Shown here: positions 26,478 to 35,535 of the stretch, in pieces
Layout: the number at the start of each line of letters is the position of its first letter
Position numbering within the stretch: the stretch's first letter is position 1
Origin: DASQHL01 sp963843685
GTDB lineage: Bacteria > Chloroflexota > Dehalococcoidia > DSTF01 > JACRBR01
Assembly: GCA_963843685.1 (NCBI GenBank)
Contig: CAWJLO010000010.1
Coordinates: 496,001-560,000, forward strand
DNA length: 64,000 nt
Reading direction: 5' to 3'
Program-made: the position numbers and the translations under genes
Notes under the pieces: generated by a model
Seen by the model: only the letters and a program-made list of their open reading frames with translations
What the model was told of the DNA's origin: nothing
Databases searched by the model: none

Positions 26478-27865
26478 CGCCGCGGCAGACGCATCGAGAA
26501 CGTGGAACCGCGACCCGGGCGGCTCTCGAGGGCGGCCGAGCCGCCGTGCGCCTGTGCGATGTGCTTCACGATGGCGAGCCCGAGGCCCGTGCCACCGGTG
26601 CCGCGACCGCGGTCTGCCTTGTAGAAGCGCTCGAAGACGCGCCCCTGCTGCTCCGGCTCGATGCCCACGCCGGTGTCCCGCACGCTAATGGCGACCTCGT
26701 TGGGCGTGCCAACGACCTCGATCACGATCGATCCGCGCTCGGGCGTGAACTTGATGGCGTTGGCGACGAGGTTGCCCAGCGCCTGCTCCAGGCGATCGCC
26801 GTCGCCCGTCACGGTCAGGTCGCCTTCGCCGACGGCGGCCGTCAGCGTGAGTCCGGCGCGATGCGCCTGGCGCGCGAAGCGCTGCACCGCGTCCTGGGCC
26901 ATGACCCCGACATCGACCCGGGCGAAGTGCAGCGGGGCCGCACCTGATTCGATGCGCGACAGCTCCAGGAGCTCCTCGACAAGCTGGGTCATGCGGTCCG
27001 TCTCGCGCTGGATGTGCCCGAGGAACTCGACGGCGGCGGGCCGGTCGTCGATCGCGCCTTCCTGCAGGGTCTCGGCGGCGGCGCGGATGCCGGCGAGCGG
27101 CGTCCGCAACTCGTGCGATACGTTGCTGATGAAGTCGCGCCGCATGCTGTCGAGACGCCGCACCTCCGTCAGGTCGTGGAACACCGCCAGGGCGGACCAG
27201 CCGCCTCCGCCTTCGATCGGCACGGCCGTGGCCTGTAGCCAGCGCTGGGCCTGTCCGTAGGCGACGACATGCACACTCCGCTCGCGGCGCCGAGCGGCGG
27301 CGACCAGCAGATCGTTCAAGTCGTGATCCCGCACGACCTCGATGAACGCGCGGCCGGGCGCGGCGGCGTCCGCGAGCCCGAACATCGCACGAGCGGCATC
27401 GTTCAGGTAGACGACGTTGCCCGCGTCGTCGATCGCCACGGTGGCGTCGCTGCTGGCGTTGAGCAGCGCCTCGAGCTGCGTCCGCTCCTGCTTCAGTTCA
27501 CCGAAGATTCGCTCCAACGACGACCCGGCGGCGTTGAGCGCGGCGGCCAGCGCCCCCACCTCATCGGCGCTGACGTCCGCCCGTGCATCGAAGCGGCCTG
27601 CGGCGAACGATTCAGCCGTCGCAATGGCGTTGCGGAGATGCGTGGTGCGCGGGACGACGAGGCGTACGGTGACGAGCGCCATCACGACAGCAGCCACGGC
27701 GAAGGCGATCAGATCGATCCACGGTCCATCGCCGCTGAGACCGATGGCGAGGAGCGCGGCAGCCAGTATCGAGAGGTTGAGCGCGACGACCCACAGGGCC
27801 GCGCGGCCCGGCGCGGGCGTCCGCTCGGCCGGCAGGCCAGGGTCAGCGGACAAACTTGTAGCCAA
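26474..27865 (-). CDS. phoR: Phosphate-regulon sensor histidine kinase
   Basis: 463 residues. Two membrane helices (about 22-43 and 49-71) with almost no periplasmic loop are followed by HAMP (about 72-125), PAS (about 130-230), HisKA with NVSHELRTPL (phosphorylated His251), and HATPase_c with NLVANAIKFTPERG, RDTGVGIEPEQ and GTGLGLAIVKHI. The minimal sensor region is usual for PhoR, which senses through PstSCAB-PhoU. Start TTG 27865 overlaps the phoB end by 23 bases with AGGGG close by; TTG 27853 is an alternative. It phosphorylates PhoB when phosphate is scarce. Confidence 0.9.
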   Translation of the reverse strand: MATSLSADPGLPAERTPAPGRAALWVVALNLSILAAALLAIGLSGDGPWIDLIAFAVAAVVMALVTVRLVVPRTTHLRNAIATAESFAAGRFDARADVSADEVGALAAALNAAGSSLERIFGELKQERTQLEALLNASSDATVAIDDAGNVVYLNDAARAMFGLADAAAPGRAFIEVVRDHDLNDLLVAAARRRERSVHVVAYGQAQRWLQATAVPIEGGGGWSALAVFHDLTEVRRLDSMRRDFISNVSHELRTPLAGIRAAAETLQEGAIDDRPAAVEFLGHIQRETDRMTQLVEELLELSRIESGAAPLHFARVDVGVMAQDAVQRFARQAHRAGLTLTAAVGEGDLTVTGDGDRLEQALGNLVANAIKFTPERGSIVIEVVGTPNEVAISVRDTGVGIEPEQQGRVFERFYKADRGRGTGGTGLGLAIVKHIAQAHGGSAALESRPGRGSTFSMRLPRR

Positions 27866-28565
27866 CGCCCCTCACGGTCAGAAGATGCTGCGGCCGGCTC
27901 GGCTCTCGCTCGAGCTTCTCCCGCAGCCAGCGCATGTGGACGTCGACGGTCCGGCTGCCGCCGAAGAACTCGTAGCCCCACACGTGCTCCAGGAGCTGCT
28001 CGCGCGTGAACACCTGGCCGGCGTTCTTCGCCAGGAAGAAGAGCAGGTCGAACTCCTTCGGCTTCAGTGCAACCTCAGCGACGCCGCGATGCACGGCGCG
28101 CCCACGCAGGTCGAGCGTGAGGTCGCCCGCAACGATCTGAGACCCATCTGCGCCCTCACCGCGGCCCGCCGTCCGGCGCAACAGCGCCCGGACGCGCGCC
28201 ATCAGCTCTCGCATGCCGAACGGCTTCGTGAGATAGTCGTCGGCGCCGACCTCCAGGCCGACAACCTTGTCCAGCTCCTCGCTCTTCGCCGTAAGCATGA
28301 GGATCGGCACGTCCGACTCTGTGCGGAGGCGGCGGCAGACCTCCAGCCCGTCCATCTTCGGGAGCATCAGGTCCAGCACGATGACGTCCGGCCGCGCCCG
28401 CCGCGCCTCCTGCAGGCCTGCGACGCCGTCGGCTACGGCCAGCACGTTGAATCCATTCTTGCGGAGGTTGTAGGAGAGGGAAGAGGCCAACGCCGGCTCG
28501 TCCTCGACCACGAGCACCGTCTTGGCCGGGTTCGCCGTCACTTCATGGTCGACTGGCGTGAGCAT
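27843..28565 (-). CDS. phoB: Phosphate-regulon response regulator
   Basis: 240 residues, OmpR/PhoB type. The receiver has VVEDEP, the phosphoacceptor Asp65 in VIVLDLMLPKMDG, MLTAKSEE and GADDYLTKPFGM. The winged helix has LKPKEFDLLFFLAKNAG, LLEHVWGYEFFGGSRTVDVH and VRGVGYKFVR. It lies between phoU and phoR and would bind the repeats upstream of pstS. Confidence 0.92.
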   Translation of the reverse strand: MLTPVDHEVTANPAKTVLVVEDEPALASSLSYNLRKNGFNVLAVADGVAGLQEARRARPDVIVLDLMLPKMDGLEVCRRLRTESDVPILMLTAKSEELDKVVGLEVGADDYLTKPFGMRELMARVRALLRRTAGRGEGADGSQIVAGDLTLDLRGRAVHRGVAEVALKPKEFDLLFFLAKNAGQVFTREQLLEHVWGYEFFGGSRTVDVHMRWLREKLEREPSRPQHLLTVRGVGYKFVR

Positions 28566-28592
28566 GATGTCCGATCGAATTGCGCACCGGTG

Positions 28593-29258
28593 TCAGTAGC
28601 GAGAGACGTTGATCTCTTCGAGCTGGCCCGTGACCATGAAGATCACGCGCTCGCAGATGTTCGTCACGCGGTCGGCGATGCGCTCCAGGTTGTGTGACGT
28701 CCAGATGAGATAGGTGATGCGCTGGATATCGCCCGGCGTGCGGATCACCTCCTGGATCAGGCTGTGATAGACCGAGTCGTAGAGCTGGTCGACCTCGTCG
28801 TCCTCGTCGCAGATGCCGCGGGCAGCTTCGGCGTCGCGCGCCACGAACGCCGTCAGGCTCCGCCGCAGCATGTCCCCGGACTTGTCGGCCATCTCGCTGA
28901 TCTCGCCGAGCGGGTGCGGGAGCGGCTCATCACCCAGCATGAGGTTGATGCGGCCGATACCTTCAGCGTGGTCCGCCATGCGCTCCAGCTCGTTGGAGAT
29001 GAACAGGATGGCGACGAGCACGCGCAGATCCGCCGCCATCGGCTGCTGCAGCGCGATCGTGTGGATGCACTTCTCCTCGATCTCGTAACGCTTGGCGTTC
29101 ACGGCCATGTCGTCGGCGATAACGGCGTTGGAGAGTTCGGCGTTGCGCGTGCGGAGCGCCTCGACGGAGCGCGAGATGGCTTTTTCCGCCATGCTGCCCA
29201 TGATCAGGACATCGTCCTGGATCTCCCGCAACTTCCGCTCGAACAGCTCTCTGGTCAT
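28593..29258 (-). CDS. phoU: Phosphate signalling complex protein PhoU
   Basis: 221 residues, two three-helix bundles. Metal-cluster motifs are split between the repeats: NELERMADHAEGIGRI in the first and SHNLERIADRVTNICE in the second. PhoU links the Pst transporter to PhoR and restrains phosphate uptake. It follows pstB by 15 bases and precedes phoB by 27, all on one strand. Confidence 0.94.
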   Translation of the reverse strand: MTRELFERKLREIQDDVLIMGSMAEKAISRSVEALRTRNAELSNAVIADDMAVNAKRYEIEEKCIHTIALQQPMAADLRVLVAILFISNELERMADHAEGIGRINLMLGDEPLPHPLGEISEMADKSGDMLRRSLTAFVARDAEAARGICDEDDEVDQLYDSVYHSLIQEVIRTPGDIQRITYLIWTSHNLERIADRVTNICERVIFMVTGQLEEINVSRY

Positions 29259-29273
29259 CGTTAACGCTCGTTT

Positions 29274-30146
29274 CTACCCGAATCGCCCGGTGATGTAGTC
29301 CTCCGTGCGCTTGTCCTTCGGCGTGGTGAACAGGCTGTCCGTCGTGCCGAACTCGATGAGGCGCCCCGTGCGCTCCTCGCCGGCCAGCATGAAGGCGGTG
29401 TAGTGCGAGACTCGAGCGGCCTGCTGCATGTTGTGCGTGACCACGACAATCGTGTAGTCCCGCGCGAGGTCCGTCATCAGGTCCTCCACCTTGAGCGTCG
29501 CGATCGGGTCCAGCGCGCTGCACGGTTCGTCCATCAGGATCACGCGCGGCTCGACCGCGATCGCGCGGGCGATGCAGAGCCGTTGCTGCTGGCCGCCCGA
29601 CATGCCGGTCGCGGGCTTCTTCAGCCGGTCCTTGACCTCATCCCACAGCGCGGCGCGCCGCAGCGATTTCTCAACGATCTCGTCCAACCGCGACTTGCCC
29701 CGCACCCCATGATGCCGCGGTCCGTACGCGACGTTGTCGTAGATGCTCATGCCGAACGGATTCGGCTTCTGGAAGACCATCCCGACGTGGCGGCGCAGGC
29801 GCACCTCGTCGATGTCGCGCCCGAGCAAGTCGACGCCGTCCATCTCCACGCGTCCCTCGACGCGCGCGTGGCTGATGAGATCGTTCATCCGGTTGAAGAC
29901 GCGGAGCAGCGTGCTCTTGCCGCAGCCGGACGGGCCGATGATGGCGGTCACGGCGCGATCGTGAATGTCGATCGTCACGTCGCTGATGGCGAGCGACCGG
30001 CCGTAGTAGACACTGACATGCTCGGCGCGGATACGGACGTCCGTGCTGATCGCGGCGGCGTCTTCACCGCGCTCGCGAGCGACCGAGATCTTCCGAGCCG
30101 TCGTCGTGCGCGCGGGGGTTGCCGTGATCTCAGACGTCATCGTCAT
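29274..30146 (-). CDS. pstB: Phosphate ABC transporter ATP-binding protein (second copy)
   Basis: 290 residues with about 35 extra N-terminal residues. Walker A GPSGCGKST, Q-loop MVFQKPNPFGMSIYDNVAYG, signature MSGGQQQR, Walker B RVILMDEPCSALDPIAT and the switch His in VVVTHNMQQAARVSHYTAF are intact. It begins 4 bases after the other pstB. Both copies look functional. They differ across the length, so they are old paralogues, not a recent duplication or assembly repeat. Confidence 0.92.
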   Translation of the reverse strand: MTMTSEITATPARTTTARKISVARERGEDAAAISTDVRIRAEHVSVYYGRSLAISDVTIDIHDRAVTAIIGPSGCGKSTLLRVFNRMNDLISHARVEGRVEMDGVDLLGRDIDEVRLRRHVGMVFQKPNPFGMSIYDNVAYGPRHHGVRGKSRLDEIVEKSLRRAALWDEVKDRLKKPATGMSGGQQQRLCIARAIAVEPRVILMDEPCSALDPIATLKVEDLMTDLARDYTIVVVTHNMQQAARVSHYTAFMLAGEERTGRLIEFGTTDSLFTTPKDKRTEDYITGRFG

Positions 30147-30150
30147 GATC

Positions 30151-30972
30151 CTATCCGAATCGACCCGTCACGTAGGCCTCCGTCCGCTGGTCCGATGGCT
30201 GTGTGAAGATGGTGTCGGTCTCGGCGAATTCAATGAGGCGGCCACCGGCGCCAGCCTCCTCCGCCAGCATGAAGGCGGTGCGGTCGGAGACCCGGGCCGC
30301 CTGGTGCATGTTGTGCGTCACGATGATGACGGTGTAGTTGTGGGCCAGCTCTCGCATGAGATCCTCGATCCGGATTGTTGAGGCGGGGTCGAGCGCGCTG
30401 CACGGTTCGTCCATCAGGACGACCTCCGGCTCCACCGCGATGCAGCGCGCGATGCACAGGCGCTGTTGCTGGCCACCGGAAAGATCGATGGCCGGTGTGC
30501 GGAGCTTGTCGCGCACCTCGTCCCAGAGCCCGGCGCGTCGCAGCGCCGACTCAATCATATCGGACAGCACGCTGCCCGTCCGGCCCAGCAGCTTCAGGCC
30601 GACACCGACGTTGTCCCAGATCGACATCGTCGGGAACGGGTTCGGCCGCTGGAACACCATCCCGATGCGCTGACGGACATCCGCCGCGTCGACGTCTCGC
30701 GCGTAGATGTCCTGCCCGGCCACGATCACGCGTCCTTCGATACGCGCGCCCTTGACGACCTCATGCATGCGGTTCAGCGAGCGCAACAGCGTGCTCTTGC
30801 CGCAACCCGACGGCCCGATAATCGCCGTAATCTTCTTCTCAGGCATCTCCAGGCTGACGTCGCGCACCCCTGCGTGGCGGCCGTACCAGGCGGTCAGGTG
30901 CTCGACGCGCACCGAGCGCGGATCGCCCGCGGAGGAGGGCACTGTGGCGAATTGCGTCATCTCTATCGTCAT
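30151..30972 (-). CDS. pstB: Phosphate ABC transporter ATP-binding protein (first copy)
   Basis: 273 residues from ATG 30972, which overlaps the pstA stop (ATGA). Walker A GPSGCGKST, Q-loop MVFQRPNPFPTMSIWDNV, signature LSGGQQQR, Walker B EVVLMDEPCSALDPAST and VIIVTHNMHQAARVSDRTAF are intact. The FPTMSIWDNV segment is closer to the E. coli-like PstB pattern than in its downstream paralogue. It powers PstCA. Confidence 0.93.
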   Translation of the reverse strand: MTIEMTQFATVPSSAGDPRSVRVEHLTAWYGRHAGVRDVSLEMPEKKITAIIGPSGCGKSTLLRSLNRMHEVVKGARIEGRVIVAGQDIYARDVDAADVRQRIGMVFQRPNPFPTMSIWDNVGVGLKLLGRTGSVLSDMIESALRRAGLWDEVRDKLRTPAIDLSGGQQQRLCIARCIAVEPEVVLMDEPCSALDPASTIRIEDLMRELAHNYTVIIVTHNMHQAARVSDRTAFMLAEEAGAGGRLIEFAETDTIFTQPSDQRTEAYVTGRFG

Positions 30973-31850
30973 CGCACACGCCTCTGCAAGAGCAGCCGCG
31001 CGGAGACACTCAGCACGAGGACCATCATCACCAGCACGAACGACGACGCCCATGCCTGCTCGTGCCAGTAGGCGAAGGGCCCCACGGCATAGGTGTAGAT
31101 GCGCAGCGGCAGGGCATCGATGGGCCGGAAGACGTTCGTGCTGTAGAAGTTGTTGCCCAGCGTCGTGAACAGCAGCGGCGCGGCTTCACCGGCCACGCGG
31201 GCCGAGGCGAGCACCACGCCCGTCAGCACTCCGCTTGACGCCGCAGGCAGAACGACCGTCAAGATCGTCCGCCACTTCGGCACGCCGAGCGCGTACGAGG
31301 CCTCGCGTGTCACCTGCGGCACGAGCAGGAGCATCTCTTCCGTCACGCGCGCCACGATCGGCAGCATGATGAGGGCGAGCGCCACGCCGCCGGCGAACGC
31401 GGTGAAGTGCTGGTCGCTGTGCGTCAGCCAGTGGATCTTGTCCATGTTCAGCACGACCGCCGTGTACACGAACAGGCCGATGGCGATCGAGGGCACGCCG
31501 GCCAGGACGTCGACGAGGAAGCGCACGAAGAAACCGAGGCGCCCGCGGCCATACTCCGCGAGATAGATGCCGGTGGCGATCGCCGGCGGCAACCCCATCA
31601 CCAGTGCCAGCGCAAGCAGGATGCCTGAGCCGACGATCGAGTTCTTCACACCGCCGCCGGAGACACCGGCCGGGCCGGGGTTCTTCGTGAAGAGGTCAAG
31701 GTTCAGCGCCGGCAGCCCCTTCACGAAGAGGTAGAGCAGAATCGCGAGCAGGGGCACGATCACCGCGATGCCGGCGCCGATGATGCATGCGGCCGCAACG
31801 CGATCCACGGCGCGGCGCCGGCGGCGGTTGGCCGTCACGAACGCGCTCAC
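30969..31850 (-). CDS. pstA: Phosphate ABC transporter permease PstA
   Basis: 293 residues from GTG 31850, which overlaps the pstC stop (GTGA). Six membrane helices are predicted. The EAA-type loop region REASYALGVPKWRTILTVVL contacts PstB, and SARVAGEAAPLLFTTLGNN is characteristic of PstA. The longer upstream frame to 32180 is antisense-like within pstC and is not used. Confidence 0.93.
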   Translation of the reverse strand: MSAFVTANRRRRRAVDRVAAACIIGAGIAVIVPLLAILLYLFVKGLPALNLDLFTKNPGPAGVSGGGVKNSIVGSGILLALALVMGLPPAIATGIYLAEYGRGRLGFFVRFLVDVLAGVPSIAIGLFVYTAVVLNMDKIHWLTHSDQHFTAFAGGVALALIMLPIVARVTEEMLLLVPQVTREASYALGVPKWRTILTVVLPAASSGVLTGVVLASARVAGEAAPLLFTTLGNNFYSTNVFRPIDALPLRIYTYAVGPFAYWHEQAWASSFVLVMMVLVLSVSARLLLQRRVR

Positions 31851-32830
31851 TCGATCACCGTCGTAACTTGGCCCTTGGTCACCCGCCACACCAGCAGGCG
31901 GGCAATGATGTTGACCAGGAGCGTGATCAGCAGCAGCAGCAGGCCGACGTACAGCAGCGCCGCGCGGTGCATGTCGTTCTCCACCTCGCGGAACTGGTTG
32001 GCGATGACGCTCGCCATGGTGTACGCGGGCGAGAAGATTGAATCCGGCACGTTCGTGCTGTTGCCGATGACGAGTGCGACCGCGAGCGTCTCGCCGATGG
32101 CGCGCGCGAGCCCCAGGATCGCCGCGCCCAGCACGCCCGAGCGCGCGTACGGGAGCACAGCGATGCGGATCATCTCCCACCGCGTCGCGCCGAGCGCCAG
32201 GATCCCCTCACGCTGCGAGCGCGGCACCGCCGCGATCACGTCACGCGAGATCGACACGATGGTCGGCAGGATCATGATCGTGAGAATGATGACGGCGCCG
32301 AAGATGCCGACGCTCAGCGCAGGCCCCTTGACGAACGGCATCCAGCCGAAATAGTCGAGGATGAATGGCCCCGCGCGGTGCTGGATCCACGGGCCGAGCA
32401 CGTAGACCCCCCAGAGTCCGTAGACGACGCTGGGGATCGCTGCCAGGAGTTCGATCATGTACGAGATGGGGACGCGCAGCCAACCCGGCGCGAACTCGAC
32501 GAGGAACAGGCTCGCACCGAGGCCGACGAGGGTCCCGAACGCAAGCGCCAGCAGCGACGTAACCATCGTGCCGGCGATGAACGGCAGGGCGCCGAACCGC
32601 TCTTTTGTCGGGTTCCAGTCCGTCGACCAGATGAAGCCGATGCCGAACTTGTGGATCGCCGGCCACGACTCGTGCGTCAGCTCGAAGATCATCGCCAGCA
32701 CGAGCAACAGCACGCTCATCGCGGCCACCGTGACCAGCCCTCGAAACAGCAGCTCGAAGCGCGCGGACGCGGCGAACAGCCCTCGGCTGCGTTGATAGTC
32801 CGGGCGCGGGCGAGTGTCGGTCAGCTGCAT
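31847..32830 (-). CDS. pstC: Phosphate ABC transporter permease PstC
   Basis: 327 residues from ATG 32830 (a GTG 18 bases upstream is also open). Six membrane helices are predicted. The PstB-contact loop is QREGILALGATRWEMIRIAV, and LARAIGETLAVALVIGNSTN is typical of PstC. It lies just beyond a strong hairpin that separates it from pstS. Confidence 0.93.
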   Translation of the reverse strand: MQLTDTRPRPDYQRSRGLFAASARFELLFRGLVTVAAMSVLLLVLAMIFELTHESWPAIHKFGIGFIWSTDWNPTKERFGALPFIAGTMVTSLLALAFGTLVGLGASLFLVEFAPGWLRVPISYMIELLAAIPSVVYGLWGVYVLGPWIQHRAGPFILDYFGWMPFVKGPALSVGIFGAVIILTIMILPTIVSISRDVIAAVPRSQREGILALGATRWEMIRIAVLPYARSGVLGAAILGLARAIGETLAVALVIGNSTNVPDSIFSPAYTMASVIANQFREVENDMHRAALLYVGLLLLLITLLVNIIARLLVWRVTKGQVTTVIE

Positions 32831-32848
32831 GTTTGCCCAGTAAAGCAC

Positions 32849-32883
32849 AATGCGGGCGGACGGGGGTTCCGTCCGCCCGCATT
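32849..32883 (-). terminator. Perfect hairpin between pstS and pstC
   Basis: A 15-base-pair perfect stem (32849-32863 with 32869-32883) and 5-base loop follow the pstS stop by 15 bases. Reading on the minus strand it is followed by TTGTGCTTT, a weak U-tract. It probably terminates part of the transcription or protects the pstS 3' end, so that the binding protein is made in excess of the permease. Confidence 0.7.
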
Positions 32884-32897
32884 GTTGAATCTCGTCG

Positions 32898-34100
32898 CTA
32901 CGATCCCTTCAGGAGCGGCTGACCACCGGAGGTTATGTCCGTCGTCAGCGTCTTCTCCAGCGACTTCACGAGGTCCGAAGGCAGGGGCGCGTAGCCCAGC
33001 GAGGCCTCGACGCTCTGGCCGTCGTGGATCGCCCACCAGAGCCAGTCGACGAGCGCCTTCCCCTTCGTCGCGTCCTTCTGGTCCTTGTACACCATGATCC
33101 AGGTGAACCCGACGATTGGGTACGCCTTCGGGTTCGACGAGTTGACAATGCTCACGCGGTAGTCGGCCGGAATCGTGACCCCGGACGCGGCCTCGGACGC
33201 CGAGTCCGACGACGGCGTGATGAACGCGCCGGACTGGTTCTCCACGTCCGCGTACGGGAGGTTGTTGTTGTCGGCGTACCCCTGCTCCACGTAGCCGATC
33301 GAGTTCTTGTTTTGCTGCACCTGCTGCGTCACACCCTCGTTGCCCTGGCCTCCAAGACCCACGGGCCACTGCGGGTTCTTGCTGGTGCCCGGGCCGTCCT
33401 TCCAGTCCGCGCTCACGTTCGAGAGGTAGTCGGTGAAGATGAAGCTCGTGCCGCTCCCGTCAGAGCGGTGCACGACGACGATGTCGGACGAAGGCAGCGT
33501 CACGCCCGAGTTGAGCGCCGCGATCGCCGGATCGTCCCACTTCGTGATCTTCCCCAGGTAGATCTGCGAGAGCGTGTCCCCGTCGAGCTTGAGCGGCGCG
33601 GTCAGTCCGTCGAGGTTGTACGTGATGACGACGGCGCCCATGGCCGTCGGGATGTGCTGGATCGGTCCCATGGCCTTGGCGATGTCGCCGTCGGTCATCG
33701 GCGCGTCAGTGCCGCCGAAGTCGACGGTCCCCTCTTGGATGTCCTGGATGCCGGCGCCCGAGCCGACGGACTGGTAGTTGATCTCGACGCCCGAGGCGAC
33801 GTTGGACTTGTAGTCCGAGGCCCAGCGCGTGTACAGGGGGTTGGCGAAGGTCGATCCTGCGCCGAGGATCTTCGCCGAGTCATCCTTGCCGACATCCGTC
33901 GGGATGGAGCCGCCGCTGGTGGAAGATGTCGGCTCCGCGCCGGTTGAGGTCGCTGTCGCCGCGGGCTGCCCCGCCTCCGCCGTCGCCGTCTTGTCGCTGT
34001 CGCTCGTCCCGCTGCTGCATGCCGCGAATACGAGCGCGCTTCCGGCCAGGAGCATCAGCCCCATTCCCAGGAGCCTGCCCGCCCGTCGTCTATGTTCCAT
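32898..34100 (-). CDS. pstS: Phosphate-binding lipoprotein PstS
   Basis: 400 residues. The signal peptide ends with lipobox FAAC, then a 45-residue Ser/Thr/Ala linker. Phosphate-site motifs are present: ILGAGSTFANPLYTRW, YQSVGSGAGIQDI, VDFGGTDAPMTD and VVHRSDGSGTSFIFTDYL. Start ATG 34100 (or GTG directly before it) follows AAGGAGAAGGAG. It captures phosphate outside the membrane for PstCAB. The repeats at 34171-34210 would place it under PhoB control. Confidence 0.95.
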   Translation of the reverse strand: MEHRRRAGRLLGMGLMLLAGSALVFAACSSGTSDSDKTATAEAGQPAATATSTGAEPTSSTSGGSIPTDVGKDDSAKILGAGSTFANPLYTRWASDYKSNVASGVEINYQSVGSGAGIQDIQEGTVDFGGTDAPMTDGDIAKAMGPIQHIPTAMGAVVITYNLDGLTAPLKLDGDTLSQIYLGKITKWDDPAIAALNSGVTLPSSDIVVVHRSDGSGTSFIFTDYLSNVSADWKDGPGTSKNPQWPVGLGGQGNEGVTQQVQQNKNSIGYVEQGYADNNNLPYADVENQSGAFITPSSDSASEAASGVTIPADYRVSIVNSSNPKAYPIVGFTWIMVYKDQKDATKGKALVDWLWWAIHDGQSVEASLGYAPLPSDLVKSLEKTLTTDITSGGQPLLKGS

Positions 34101-34170
34101 CACAGTGAACCCACTCCTTCTCCTTGCTCAGAACCCTCTGGACGTACCGGGCTCAGCCTAGGGCGGGGCG

Positions 34171-34210
34171 GTTAACGGGCCGTTAACGTCGATTAACCGG
34201 GGGTAAATCG
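34171..34210 (-). promoter_or_regulatory. PHO-box-like direct repeats upstream of pstS
   Basis: On the plus strand TTAAC starts at 34172, 34183 and 34193, one helical turn apart (11 and 10 bases), so on the minus strand it reads as GTTAA repeats. About 11 bases downstream in the pstS direction is TAGGCT (34155-34160) as a -10. PhoB-type activators bind 11-base direct repeats that replace the -35, which matches this layout. Confidence 0.6.
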
Positions 34211-34374
34211 AAGCTTGGCATGTACCTATGTGACACGGCGCGGATCCAGATTCACCGACCGAGTGCATGTTGTCGGCCCGGCTGCACCGAACTCTCGACG
34301 AAGACGGCGCAGCACGGCGCCCGGCGCGTACCATGTGACGCGAGTAGAGAAGAGAACGTGGAAGAGGTGACGCC

Positions 34375-35505
34375 ATGCGACCCCGCCTGCTGACACTTGC
34401 CTCCATCATGATCGCGAGCGCGGTGCTGCTCGTCGGCTGCCCGAAGCCAAACGGCTACCGGGGCGTGAGCGTCTTCCCGCAGATCACCGCAACGAACGCC
34501 GTCGGGCTCCAGCCGATCCCGGGCAGTACGGGGGCGGCTCTGCTGGTCCTCCAGGACGGCCGCATCCAGCGCGTCGACCTCGCCGACGTGAACGCAGCGC
34601 CGACGACGTTTCTCGATATCCGCGACGAGATCATCTCGGACCCGGGACAGGAGGAGGGCTTGCTTGGCCTCGCCTTCGCCCCGGACTACGCGACGACGGG
34701 GATCTTCTACGTCTACTACACGCGAGGCGATCCGCAACACAACCGCATCTCGCGCTTCGTCGCGCACGGCGACCACGCCGATCGAGCCTCCGAGCACACC
34801 ATCCTCGATCTGCCGGAGAAGCGGTTTACGAATCACAACGGCGGCGCGATGGCGTTCGGTCCTGACGGCGACCTGTACGTCGGCGTCGGCGACGGAGGCG
34901 GCGGAGGCGACCCGGACGGCAACGGACAGAACACGTATGCGCTGTTCGGAAAGATCCTCCGCATCGATGTCTCGGGCGACACGTACTCGATCCCGCCCGA
35001 CAACCCGTTCGCGCACGGCGGCGGCGCGCCCGAGGTGTACGCCTACGGCCTGCGCAACCCGTGGCGCATCACGTTCGATTCCAAGACCGGACAGCTCTGG
35101 GCGGGCGACGCGGGGCAGGATCTCTGGGAAGAAGTGGACCGCATCGTCCCCGGAGGGAACTACGGGTGGAACGTGATGGAGGGCTATCACTGCTACCACC
35201 CGGCCGATCACTGCATCAATACGTACGAGCTGCCGCGCGCGGAGTACGGGCACGACGTCGGGTGCGTCGTCATCGGCGGATACGTGTACCGGGGAAAGGA
35301 GATGCCTGAGCTCGACGGCTGGTACGTCTACGGGGACTACTGCTCCGGGCGCGTGTGGGCGGTCGATGCAGCGACTGACAACGGCGCCGCGATCCCGATC
35401 GCGAGTACCGGGGCGTCGATCTCATCGTTCGCGCAGGACGCGGACGGAGAGTTGTACATGCTGACGTTCAACAAGGGCGTGCTGAAGCTCGCCAGGAAGG
35501 GTTAG
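34375..35505 (+). CDS. PQQ-dependent-type sugar dehydrogenase lipoprotein
   Basis: 376 residues. The signal peptide ends with lipobox LLVGC. The six-blade propeller motifs of the glucose/sorbosone dehydrogenase family are clear: EEGLLGLAFAPDYATTGIFY, FTNHNGGAMAFGPDGDLYVG, YAYGLRNPWRITFD, LWAGDAGQDLWEEVD and GGNYGWNVMEGYHCY. It probably oxidises sugars or alcohols outside the membrane. PQQ synthesis genes are not in the window, and some members do not use PQQ. It diverges from pstS across a shared 270-base region, so PhoB repeats could also influence it. Confidence 0.87.
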   Translation: MRPRLLTLASIMIASAVLLVGCPKPNGYRGVSVFPQITATNAVGLQPIPGSTGAALLVLQDGRIQRVDLADVNAAPTTFLDIRDEIISDPGQEEGLLGLAFAPDYATTGIFYVYYTRGDPQHNRISRFVAHGDHADRASEHTILDLPEKRFTNHNGGAMAFGPDGDLYVGVGDGGGGGDPDGNGQNTYALFGKILRIDVSGDTYSIPPDNPFAHGGGAPEVYAYGLRNPWRITFDSKTGQLWAGDAGQDLWEEVDRIVPGGNYGWNVMEGYHCYHPADHCINTYELPRAEYGHDVGCVVIGGYVYRGKEMPELDGWYVYGDYCSGRVWAVDAATDNGAAIPIASTGASISSFAQDADGELYMLTFNKGVLKLARKG

Positions 35506-35535
35506 CCGACCGAACAGGGCCGGCAGCCCGGCACG

